A stretch of 64,000 nucleotides of DNA from NCBI GenBank assembly GCA_963814975.1, contig CAWFFB010000030.1, forward strand, positions 62,001 through 126,000, written 5' to 3'. Under the pieces are notes generated by a model, which saw only the letters and a program-made list of their open reading frames with translations, did no database searches and was not told the DNA's origin. The stretch comes from CAVUXJ01 sp963814975. Its GTDB lineage: Bacteria; Acidobacteriota; Vicinamibacteria; Vicinamibacterales; CAVVIG01. Shown here piece by piece: positions 43,327-51,010 of the stretch. The first letter of the stretch is position 1, and each line of letters begins with the position of its first letter. The position numbers were made by a program, and so were the translations under genes.

Positions 43327-44160
43327 ATGAAACACGCCATCGTGATTGCCCTGTTACTGGCCTTTCAGGTGTCTGCCGCCGCACAGACGCGGACGCGCGA
43401 GGTTGTCCGACGCGGCGACGTCTCCATCGAGGTGATCACGGAAGGTCGAGGATCGCTGATCCTGCTGCTGCCCTCATTGGGGCGGGACGCCGACGAGTTC
43501 GATCCAGTCGCCGAGCGCATCGCCGCGGCCGGCTTTCGTGTGGTGCGCCCCCAACCGCGCGGCTACGGCCGCAGCGTTGGCCCCATGCAAGGTCTCACCC
43601 TGCACGACTTCGCGCGTGATATCGCCGCGGTCATCGAGCACGAACGCTCCGGGCCCGCGATCGTCGCCGGACATGCCTACGGGCACTTTGTCGCCAGGAT
43701 GACCGCGGTCGACTTCCCCGACCTGGTCAGAGGGGTGGTGCTGGTCGGGGCTTCGCAAAAGACGCCGAAGCCTGAGGTGCGGAGGTCGGTTGCGATCGCC
43801 ACCGATCCGTCGCAACCCGAGGCCGAGCGCCTCAAACATCTCCAGTTCGTGTTCTTCGCCCCGGGTAACGATCCCCGAATCTGGCTTACGGGATTCCACG
43901 CCAACGTGCGGGCCGCTCAGGTGATTGCGCGCGACAGCACCCCCCAGCGCGAGTACTGGCACGCGGGCGCCGCGCCTCTGCTCGACATCCAGGGCGAAGC
44001 CGACCCGTACCGCCCGCGGTCGAGCGCGACCGAGTTGGTGGAGGAATTCGGCGCCGAACGGGTCTCTGTTGCGGTGATCCCGCGGGCGGCGCACGCAATC
44101 ATGGTGGAGCAGCCGCGCGCGGTCGCCGACGCGATCATCGCCTGGATGCGGCGCCTATGA
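43327..44160 (+). CDS. Exported alpha/beta-hydrolase-fold protein without the serine nucleophile
   Basis: A 277-residue protein with signal peptide (MKHAIVIALLLAFQVSAAAQ) and a full alpha/beta hydrolase fold: LILLLPSLGRDADEFDPVA, RPQPRGYGRS, and a late aspartate and histidine region (DIQGEADPYRPRSS; IPRAAHAIMVEQP). The nucleophile elbow reads AGHAYGHF, with alanine where G-x-S-x-G enzymes have serine. It may be a non-hydrolytic relative or use another residue. A TAAACT hexamer at 43315-43320 is six bases before ATG 43327 and there is no ribosome binding site, which suggests a leaderless transcript. Confidence 0.82.
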   Translation: MKHAIVIALLLAFQVSAAAQTRTREVVRRGDVSIEVITEGRGSLILLLPSLGRDADEFDPVAERIAAAGFRVVRPQPRGYGRSVGPMQGLTLHDFARDIAAVIEHERSGPAIVAGHAYGHFVARMTAVDFPDLVRGVVLVGASQKTPKPEVRRSVAIATDPSQPEAERLKHLQFVFFAPGNDPRIWLTGFHANVRAAQVIARDSTPQREYWHAGAAPLLDIQGEADPYRPRSSATELVEEFGAERVSVAVIPRAAHAIMVEQPRAVADAIIAWMRRL

Positions 44161-44196
44161 GAGCTCCGGGGTACGGCCAATGCCGCCGCTCGTCTC

Positions 44197-45426
44197 CTAT
44201 TTCTTCGCGAATTTCCTCACGGCGCCCAGGAAGTCCGCCCCATAGACGTTGCCCTGGGCATCGATGGTGACCCCTTCGGCCAGGCTCGAGCCGCCCGAGT
44301 ATGGATACGTGCACGGGTCCGGGATGAAGGACCTCACGGAACCATCGCGAGCGCTGCCGATCCTGATACCGCGTTGGGCGCCCGCATTGAAGGCGTAACC
44401 GGTCTGCGGGAGGCCCAGTTGGCCGGTGTTGGTTCGAGCGTCACGCGATTCCGAGTCGGCCACATAGAGCGTGTCGGTCCGTGCGTCGATGTAGATGCCA
44501 CTGGGGCGGCCAAACTGGAACCACTGCGCGAGGAACTTTCCATCCTGATCGAAAATCTGGATTCGGTTGTTCTGACGGTCGCCGACAAACAGCCTTCCTC
44601 TCGAGTCGAATGCCAGGGTATGGACTACATCGAACTCGCCTGGGCCCATCCCCTTCTTCCCCCACGTCTTGATGAACTTGCCGTCCTTGTCGAACTTCAT
44701 GATGCGCGCGTTGCCAACGGCTGTACCGCCTCCCGTGTGGCCGTCGCCGATGAAGATATCGCCGTTCGGAGCGATCGCGACTTCGGTCGGCGCATCGAAC
44801 TCGTCCAGGCCAGGCCCGGCGACCCCCTTCTTGCCGAGCGTCATCAGGACTTTTCCGTCCCGACTGAGCTTGAAGACCTGATGGCCTCCGTTGTCGGCCA
44901 TCCACAGGTAGCCGTTCTTGTCGACCGTCAACTTGTGCGGACTGACAAACATTCCCGCGCCCCAGCTGTTCAGCAGCTTGCCCGACGTATCGAACTGGAA
45001 GACCGGGTTGACGTTCGCGTTGGGTCCGGCGCAGGTCGTCCCACCGGCTCCCGAGACACCGCACCGATCGGTCACCCAGATGGTGCCGTCGGGTGCCGTA
45101 ACCACGCTGGCCGTCGATCCCCACTTCCTCCCTTCGGGCAACTGTCCCCAGTCGACGCCGGCTTGATACGGATTGGGAAGGTCGTTCCGCGCGCCCAGCA
45201 GCGACACGGCGGGAAGCTTGACGGGATACTGCCCGGGCGGAAATATCGGCTGCGGTTGCTGGCCACGCCCGGCCGCGGGTTGAGCGGCTGGTGTTCCACA
45301 CGACTGGGCGAGCGGTCCGGCAGACGACGAACGAGAGGCCATCGGAGCGCCGCCGCCGGCTTGGGCGAAAATACTGCCTCCTGCCATCACGATTGCCGCG
45401 ATGACCGCTAGAACGATCCTCCGCAT
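44197..45426 (-). CDS. Secreted NHL-repeat beta-propeller protein
   Basis: A 409-residue exported protein. The signal peptide is VLAVIAAIVMAGGSIFAQAG; then a low-complexity stretch and six or so NHL/SMP-30-like blades (FVSPHKLTVDKNGYLWMADN; FDAPTEVAIAPNGDIFIGDG; VVHTLAFDSRGRLFVGDRQN; GRPSGIYIDARTDTLYVADS). Paired cysteines (DRCGVSGAGGTTCAG) may form a disulphide. Such proteins bind partners or act as lactonase-like enzymes; function here is open. ATG 45426 is chosen since GGAGGAGG lies just upstream. Confidence 0.85.
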   Translation of the reverse strand: MRRIVLAVIAAIVMAGGSIFAQAGGGAPMASRSSSAGPLAQSCGTPAAQPAAGRGQQPQPIFPPGQYPVKLPAVSLLGARNDLPNPYQAGVDWGQLPEGRKWGSTASVVTAPDGTIWVTDRCGVSGAGGTTCAGPNANVNPVFQFDTSGKLLNSWGAGMFVSPHKLTVDKNGYLWMADNGGHQVFKLSRDGKVLMTLGKKGVAGPGLDEFDAPTEVAIAPNGDIFIGDGHTGGGTAVGNARIMKFDKDGKFIKTWGKKGMGPGEFDVVHTLAFDSRGRLFVGDRQNNRIQIFDQDGKFLAQWFQFGRPSGIYIDARTDTLYVADSESRDARTNTGQLGLPQTGYAFNAGAQRGIRIGSARDGSVRSFIPDPCTYPYSGGSSLAEGVTIDAQGNVYGADFLGAVRKFAKK

Positions 45427-45528
45427 CACAACCTCCTCCGCAAGAACGTCGCGTGTATTCTCTCTTCGAGTGTTCACGTTGAAGGCAGGATACACCGGTC
45501 CGGCCCCTTCGGGATGGTAGAGTGAACC

Positions 45529-46281
45529 GTGGTCGACGCACGCCTGGTCGAACGGTTGCGCGCATGCCATCGCATCCTGGTTTTTTCAGGGGCCGGCGTG
45601 TCGACCGCCAGCGGCATCCCAGATTTCCGTGGTCCTGGGGGTGTGTGGACGCGCCGGCGCCCCGTGGACTACGAGGAGTTCCTCGCGTCGGAGTCGGCGC
45701 GGGTTGAATACTGGGACTACAAGCTGGAAACGTGGGAGATCTATCAGGACGCGAAGCCGAACGGCCTTCACCATGCCATCGCGGCGCTCGAGCGCGCGGG
45801 CAAAGTTGTCTCGGTCGTGACGCAGAACGTCGATGGCCTGCATCGTCGTGCCGGCACGTCACCGGGCCTGCTCATCGAGCTGCACGGCACGGATCTCCTC
45901 GTGGAATGCCAGGGATGCCACGCAACGAGTGACCCGGCGCCCCACTTCGCGTGCTTCAAGACGACGAGACGTCCACCGCGCTGCGCCTGTGGTGGCGTGC
46001 TCAAGTCGGCCACCATCAGCTTTGGGCAGTCGCTACGCACGGCGGATCTGGAACGAGCGGCGGCCGCCGCAGTCGAGGCCGACCTGGTACTGGCGTTGGG
46101 ATCCACGCTTTCGGTCTATCCCGCGGCGTCTGTTCCTCTCCTTTCCGCGGAGCGCGGCACGCCGTACATCATCATCAACCGCGGCGTCAGCGAGCACGAT
46201 GATCATCCGGCCGTGACCCTTCGCCTGCACGGCGACGTGACGGACATCGTTCCGCCGGCCGTCGAAGCGGCACTCGGCTGA
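45529..46281 (+). CDS. Sir2-family NAD-dependent protein deacylase
   Basis: A 250-residue sirtuin. NAD-binding FSGAGVSTASGIPDFRGPGG, TQNVDGLH and the catalytic histidine in ELHGTDLLVECQGC are present, as are four zinc-site cysteines (CQGC and CACGG region) and LVLALGSTLSVYPAA. It removes acyl groups from lysines using NAD+. The GTG start at 45529 follows a TAGAGT hexamer (45518-45523) by only five bases with no room for a ribosome binding site, implying a leaderless mRNA. It is divergent from the NHL-repeat gene. Confidence 0.92.
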   Translation: MVDARLVERLRACHRILVFSGAGVSTASGIPDFRGPGGVWTRRRPVDYEEFLASESARVEYWDYKLETWEIYQDAKPNGLHHAIAALERAGKVVSVVTQNVDGLHRRAGTSPGLLIELHGTDLLVECQGCHATSDPAPHFACFKTTRRPPRCACGGVLKSATISFGQSLRTADLERAAAAAVEADLVLALGSTLSVYPAASVPLLSAERGTPYIIINRGVSEHDDHPAVTLRLHGDVTDIVPPAVEAALG

Positions 46282-46581
46282 CGGTCGTTATCGGCTGGCC
46301 GTCTTGTCGTCGAAAGCCCGTTTGGCGCTTTCAGACTGAAAACCGGGACCAACCGTCCTCCCCGCGCGATGTTCCGTCAAGATCCTGCGGAACCGGTCAG
46401 ATTTGTCGTGACCCAGGCGTCGATCAGACAGAAATGTAGGCGCGTGCACCCGCAACACGCACGAATTCCTCAGGAAATCCAGCCGCGCCCGGTTTCGGCG
46501 CCGGCTTGTCTCTTGCTGTTGCGCACCTGGGACCCGTCTCCCGAGACCGGGGGGCGCATCGACGCTTCGTGGAGGATCGCT
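46282..46581. other. Spacer between the sirtuin and the AAA-like gene
   Basis: About 300 bases; no gene, repeat or RNA motif recognised. Confidence 0.4.
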
Positions 46582-47043
46582 ATGGACCCCTGGTCGGCGC
46601 TGATCGACATTCCAAGTCTTCGACCCCTGACTCCGCCCGTGGTGCGCGATGTTCCGCCGCCCGACGGCCTGGGGGTGGATCAATCTACTTGGTGGGCGTT
46701 TGCGGCATCGCAAGCTGACGCGCTGGTCGTCGGCGGAGGCCCCGCTGTCTGGCGCGTGCTCACGGCTGTATGGCCGGCGCTCCCGAAGCCACGCTTCTGG
46801 TGCGACAGCGGGCGGCTGCTGCCGAACCTCGCGATGTATGGAGAAGGCACCCTCATCCTCGAGAACATCGACGAGCTCGAGACGGCCGATCAGCAACGGG
46901 TACTCGAGTGGTGCAGCGGGACCGAGACGCGTTCGAGAATCATCGCGACGGCCTCGCGTCAGCTCGTCACCCTGGTCGAGAACGGGCGATTCAGCAGGCG
47001 CCTGTACGATTGCCTGAAGGCGGCGCAGCTGTTGTTGACGTAG
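46582..47043 (+). CDS. Truncated sigma-54-activator-like AAA protein without a P-loop
   Basis: A 153-residue protein. The second half reads like the Walker B and sensor I region of an NtrC-type AAA domain (GEGTLILENIDELETADQQR, SRIIATASRQLVTLVENGRF, SRRLYDCL), but the first half (QADALVVGGGPAVWRVLTAV) lacks a G-x4-GK[ST] P-loop and there is no GAFTGA loop or DNA-binding domain. It may be a degenerate domain with a scaffold role. ATG 46582 with GGAGGATCG immediately upstream argues that it is translated as such. Confidence 0.68.
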   Translation: MDPWSALIDIPSLRPLTPPVVRDVPPPDGLGVDQSTWWAFAASQADALVVGGGPAVWRVLTAVWPALPKPRFWCDSGRLLPNLAMYGEGTLILENIDELETADQQRVLEWCSGTETRSRIIATASRQLVTLVENGRFSRRLYDCLKAAQLLLT

Positions 47044-47381
47044 CGATCACATCGCGAGAGTCTGGAGATTTCACGGACCCGGTGGATCGCGCCGCCGTTT
47101 GACGGAATCGATCGGACCGACCGCTTCAGACAACAGGTGGTCGCCGCCATCCATGAACCCCGGCTCGCGGTCACCACCAGCCAAGTAGCTTCCACCAGAG
47201 GACGCCGAGCGCCGGCCGCGGGTGTGCTTCACCGAAGGCGTTCCCGTTCGATACAGAAACAGAAGGACGACGAGCCTCGACACGAGCGCCGGCCCGGTCG
47301 CGCCGAGCGCCCACCGGCTGTCACCGATCTCGAACGCCCGTCACGATACGATCGCTCGGCACCCTAGTGGTAGAGTGAAGC
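47044..47381. other. Spacer before the acyl-CoA dehydrogenase operon
   Basis: About 340 bases without a convincing gene. Its end contains the promoter-like sequence TGGTAGAGTGAAGCGTGG (47368-47385), which differs by one base from TGGTAGAGTGAACCGTGG at 45515-45532 in front of the sirtuin. Confidence 0.45.
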
Positions 47382-47504
47382 GTGGATCGAAAGGATGTGG
47401 ATTTGTTGGCGTGCGGGCCGCGGCACGCCGCAACCACGGGTCGACTGTGGGCGGCGGACGTCGAAAGCTCGCTGGCGATGCACGCGACCGCAACCCGCGC
47501 ATGA
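47382..47504 (+). CDS. Possible leader peptide (40 residues) coupled to the acyl-CoA dehydrogenase
   Basis: A GTG at 47382 lies five bases after TAGAGT (47371-47376), the same spacing as at the sirtuin, and opens a 40-codon frame (VDRKDVDLLACGPRHAATTG ... HATATRA) whose stop overlaps the dehydrogenase start as ATGA. No family is recognised. The arrangement suggests either a small coupling ORF on a leaderless mRNA or a fortuitous frame in the leader. Confidence 0.35.
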   Translation: MDRKDVDLLACGPRHAATTGRLWAADVESSLAMHATATRA

Positions 47505-48658
47505 CAACAGCCGACCTCCACGCCGACATTCGGGCCGGAGTCCGGGATCTCTGCGGGCGATTTCCGCCCGATTACTTCCGACGCATCGACGAACAGCGCG
47601 GGTATCCGGAGGAATTCGTCGAGGCGCTGACAAAGGCTGGCTGGCTGGCGGCCCTCATTCCCGAAGAGTACGGTGGCTCCGGCCTGAACCTGACACAAGC
47701 CTCCGTCATCATGGAGGAAATCAACCGGTCGGGGGCGAATTCCGGCGCGTGTCACGGACAGCTGTACAACATGGGAACGCTGCTGCGCCACGGGTCGGAG
47801 GAGCAGAAGCGCCGGTATCTACCCGGAATCGCGAGCGGCGAGCTGCGGCTGCAGTCGATGGGCGTCACCGAGCCGACGACCGGCAGCGACACGACGAAAA
47901 TCAAGACCACCGCCGTCCGCAAGAGCGATCGCTACATCGTCAACGGCCAGAAGGCGTGGATCTCGCGCGTCCAGCACTCCGACCTGATGATCCTCCTCGC
48001 GCGAACGACGCCCTTGCCCGAGGTGAAGAAGAAGGCGGAAGGACTTTCGATCTTTATCGTGGATTTGAGAGAGGCGATTGGACATGGCATGACGGTCAGG
48101 CCGATCGCGAACATGGTCAACCACGAGACGAACGAGCTGTTCCTCGACAACCTCGAGATTCCTGCTGAGAATCTCATCGGGGAGGAAGGGAAGGGGTTTC
48201 GGTACATCCTCGACGGTCTCAACGCCGAGCGCGCGTTGATTGCCGCCGAGTGCGTCGGGGACGGCTACTGGTTCGTGGACAAGGCGACGAAATACGCGAA
48301 CGAGCGTATCGTGTTCGGGAAGCCGATTGGCCAGAACCAGGGTGTCTCGTTCCCGATCGCGCGGGGGTACGTCAACGTCCAGGCCGCCGACCTGATGCGT
48401 TACAAGGCATGCGCGCTGTTCGACGCGGGCCAGCCGTGCGGCGCCGAAGCGAACATGGCGCTGCTGCTCGCTTCGACCGCGTCATGGGAGGCGGCGAACG
48501 TCTGCCTGCAGGTCCATGGCGGGTTCGGGTTCGCCAGCGAGTACGATGTGGAGCGGAAGTTTCGCGAGACACGCTTGTATCAGGTGGCGCCGATTTCGAC
48601 GAACTTGATCCTGTCCTACGTGGCCGAGCACGTGCTCGGGCTGCCGCGTTCGTTCTGA
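47501..48658 (+). CDS. Acyl-CoA dehydrogenase
   Basis: A 385-residue flavoprotein. N-terminal helical domain (WLAALIPEEYGGSGLNLTQA), the FAD/substrate segment LQSMGVTEPTTGSDTTKIKT, the beta domain (IVNGQKAWISRVQHSDLMIL) and the C-terminal helical domain with LQVHGGFGFASEYDVERKFR are all in order. The base region usually glutamate before the GG loop is within QVHGGFG. It oxidises an acyl-CoA to the enoyl-CoA and passes electrons to ETF. ATG 47501 gives normal length. It is followed by MmgE/PrpD, a CitE-like lyase and a CoA-transferase in one direction. Confidence 0.93.
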   Translation: MTTADLHADIRAGVRDLCGRFPPDYFRRIDEQRGYPEEFVEALTKAGWLAALIPEEYGGSGLNLTQASVIMEEINRSGANSGACHGQLYNMGTLLRHGSEEQKRRYLPGIASGELRLQSMGVTEPTTGSDTTKIKTTAVRKSDRYIVNGQKAWISRVQHSDLMILLARTTPLPEVKKKAEGLSIFIVDLREAIGHGMTVRPIANMVNHETNELFLDNLEIPAENLIGEEGKGFRYILDGLNAERALIAAECVGDGYWFVDKATKYANERIVFGKPIGQNQGVSFPIARGYVNVQAADLMRYKACALFDAGQPCGAEANMALLLASTASWEAANVCLQVHGGFGFASEYDVERKFRETRLYQVAPISTNLILSYVAEHVLGLPRSF

Positions 48659-48724
48659 GAAGAGCCATGACTCAATCAGCTCGCCGACCATCCCAGCCGC
48701 GCGCTCGCCGAGTTCGCCGCCGGC

Positions 48725-50011
48725 TTGCGCTTCGACGACCTGCCGCCACACGTCGTGCGGCGCGCCGAGGAGCTCTTCCTCGACTGGTTCGGATCGGCGC
48801 TCGCCGGCAAAGGCGCGCGGCCGGTGAGTGCGCTCGAGCGCTTCGTGGAGGTGATGGGACCGCAGCAGGGTGAAGCCGAGATCCTCGTCTCGCGCCGTCG
48901 CACGTCCCCTCTGTTCGCCGCGATGGTGAACGCGGCGTCGTCTCACGTCGCCGAACAGGACGACGTGCACAACGGAGCCGTGTTTCACCCCGGGGCGGTC
49001 GTGTTTCCGCCGGTCCTCGCCGTCGCACAGGCGATTGGGGCATCTGGCCGGCGCATGCTGACCGCAGTGGTGGCGGGCTACGAAACCGGCATTCGCGTCG
49101 GCGAATTTCTCGGCCAATCGCACTACAAGGTGTTTCACACCACGGGAACAGCCGGTACGGTCGCAGCGGCTGCGGCAGTGGGAAATCTTCTCGACCTCGA
49201 TGCCGTCCGGATGCTGCACGCGTTCGGATCGGCGGGCACCCAGGCGGCCGGCCTATGGGAATTTCTGCGCGATGCCGCCGACTCGAAGCAGTTGCACACC
49301 GCCAAGGCGGCGGCCGATGGTCTGGTATCCGCGTATCTGGCGGCCGAAGGGTTCACCGGGGCGAAGCGCATCCTCGAGGGTGCGCAGGGAATGGCCGCCG
49401 GCATGTCGAGGGATTCGGATCCGGCGAAGCTGACCGATCGCCTCGGCGAGCGCTGGGCGCTGATGGAGACTTCGTTCAAGTATCACGCGTCGTGCCGTCA
49501 CACCCACCCGGCCGCCGACGCGCTGCTGCACGTCATGACGACGCATCATCTGACGGCTGACGCGATCCGCAGCGTGACGGCATGCGTGCACCAGGCCGCG
49601 ATCGACGTGCTCGGTCCGGTATCGACACCGGAATCGGTGCATCAGTCGAAGTTCTCGATGGGGACCGTGCTTGGCCTCATCGCGGTCTTCGGATGCGCGG
49701 GGCTGCCGCAATTCGAATCCCACTTCAACATGCCGGCGGTCGCAGCGTTCCGCGAGAAGGTGATCATGGTGGCGGACGCCGAGGTCGAGGCCGCCTATCC
49801 GGCGCGATGGATCGGCAAAGTCACGGTCGAAACGGTTGACGGCCGTGTGCTCACCGCGCGTGTCGACGAGCCGAAAGGTGATCCCGGGAACACGCTCACG
49901 CGATGCGAGCTGGCGGAAAAGGCGCGTGCGACTCGCAACCTTTGCGGGGGCGGCGACCGCTCAGGAAATGGAGCCGCTCGTCCACCGGCTCCTCGACATC
50001 ACCAACGTTGA
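48725..50011 (+). CDS. MmgE/PrpD-family protein, both ends probably mis-framed
   Basis: The core (LPPHVVRRAEELFLDWFGSA; HVAEQDDVHNGAVFHPGAVV; GYETGIRVGEFLGQSHYKVF; FKYHASCRHTHPAADALLHV) is clearly MmgE/PrpD, the family of 2-methylcitrate dehydratase and cis-aconitate decarboxylase. TTG 48725 is the first start in this frame, but meaningful sequence (NQLADHPSRALAEFAAGLRF) extends upstream to a stop at 48668, directly beside ATG 48667, so one base may be missing near the true start. Near 49925 the natural C-terminus (LATFAGAATAQEMEPLVHRL, LDITNVERIGPFF) continues in another frame to about 50088. The enzyme probably dehydrates or decarboxylates a C5-C7 acid in this operon. Confidence 0.85.
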   Translation: MRFDDLPPHVVRRAEELFLDWFGSALAGKGARPVSALERFVEVMGPQQGEAEILVSRRRTSPLFAAMVNAASSHVAEQDDVHNGAVFHPGAVVFPPVLAVAQAIGASGRRMLTAVVAGYETGIRVGEFLGQSHYKVFHTTGTAGTVAAAAAVGNLLDLDAVRMLHAFGSAGTQAAGLWEFLRDAADSKQLHTAKAAADGLVSAYLAAEGFTGAKRILEGAQGMAAGMSRDSDPAKLTDRLGERWALMETSFKYHASCRHTHPAADALLHVMTTHHLTADAIRSVTACVHQAAIDVLGPVSTPESVHQSKFSMGTVLGLIAVFGCAGLPQFESHFNMPAVAAFREKVIMVADAEVEAAYPARWIGKVTVETVDGRVLTARVDEPKGDPGNTLTRCELAEKARATRNLCGGGDRSGNGAARPPAPRHHQR

Positions 50012-50037
50012 ACGGATTGGACCCTTCTTCATGCCGA

Positions 50038-50862
50038 GTGGGGTGGACGCTCTTGCGGATCCCGCGCTCCTATCTTTTCGTTCCCGGTAATCGCCCCGAT
50101 CGATTCGACAAGGCGCTTGCCGCTGGCGCCGACACGGTCATCGTCGATCTCGAAGACGCGGTGCCGCCGGCGGAGAAGGCGATGGCGCGGAAGCATGTGG
50201 CGGGATGGCTGTCTCCTGAACATCCGATCATCGTTCGCGTGAACGCCTTCGACAGCGAGTGGTTTCGCGACGACCTCGCCGTCTGCGGACGCGCGGGGGT
50301 CGCCGGCGTGGTGCTCCCGAAGGCCGAACGCACCGATCACGTCCAGGCGCTCGTCGATCAGGTCGACGCCGGGATATCGATTCTCCCGATTATCGAAACC
50401 GCTCAGGGGATGTGGAACGTCGAAGCGGTGGCCCGATGGCCTCGCGTGCAACGGCTGCTGTTCGGGTCGATCGATCTCAGCATCGACCTGAATCTCAGCG
50501 GCGGGGAAGACGACTTGCTGTACTACCGGTCGCGCATCGTGCTCGTCTCGCGTGTCGCCGGTCTCCAGCCGCCGGTCGACGGGGTGACAACGACCTACGA
50601 GCTGCCGGAACTGGTGCGCGCCGATGCGCAGCGCGCCTGGCGATTGGGGTTCGGCGGGAAGCTCTGTATCCACCCGAAGCAGATTGCACCGGTTCACGAG
50701 GCGTTCGCGCCGACGGCGGAAGAAATCGCCTGGGCGCAACGCGTGATCGCGGCCGCCGAGTCCTCGGCCGGGGCAGCGACCGCGATTGACGGTGCGATGG
50801 TCGATCGCCCGGTGATCACGCAGGCGGAGGCGATTCTGTCGCGTCTGAACGGCCGGGGGTAG
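50038..50862 (+). CDS. CitE-like HpcH/HpaI-family CoA-ester lyase
   Basis: About 274 residues. It opens with SYLFVPGNRPDRFDKALAAG and has DTVIVDLEDAVPPAEKAMAR, VNAFDSEWFRDDLAV, the metal-ligand glutamate in PIIETAQGMWNVEAV, LLFGSIDLSIDLNL and FGGKLCIHPKQIAPVHEAFA, all features of the citrate lyase beta / malyl- and citramalyl-CoA lyase family. It should cleave a 3-hydroxyacyl-CoA to acetyl-CoA and an oxoacid with Mg2+. GTG 50038 overlaps the true end of the MmgE/PrpD gene; TTG 50053 is possible. It sits between the MmgE/PrpD and CoA-transferase genes. Confidence 0.88.
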   Translation: MGWTLLRIPRSYLFVPGNRPDRFDKALAAGADTVIVDLEDAVPPAEKAMARKHVAGWLSPEHPIIVRVNAFDSEWFRDDLAVCGRAGVAGVVLPKAERTDHVQALVDQVDAGISILPIIETAQGMWNVEAVARWPRVQRLLFGSIDLSIDLNLSGGEDDLLYYRSRIVLVSRVAGLQPPVDGVTTTYELPELVRADAQRAWRLGFGGKLCIHPKQIAPVHEAFAPTAEEIAWAQRVIAAAESSAGAATAIDGAMVDRPVITQAEAILSRLNGRG

Positions 50863-50869
50863 GGATCTC

Positions 50870-50995
50870 AAGGCTCAACTCTCAAGTCTGAAGTCTCAAG
50901 GTCTGATTTCAGATTTCAAAGGCGTAGACGAAGGTTTCACGGCTCAACGCTCAAGTCTCAATCAGACTGCAGGTTTGAGATTTCAGCCTTTTCGG
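50870..50995. repeat. Low-complexity CTCAAG/TCTCAA intergenic element
   Basis: A tract of repeated words CTCAAG, TCTCAAG, TTTCAGATTT and their inversions separates two genes of one apparent operon. It contains CTCAAGTCTCA at 50950-50960, identical to 6487-6497, and the short palindrome TCTGATTTCAGA. Its low GC content contrasts with the flanks. Confidence 0.55.
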
Positions 50996-51010
50996 GGAGT
51001 ATACGAGCCA

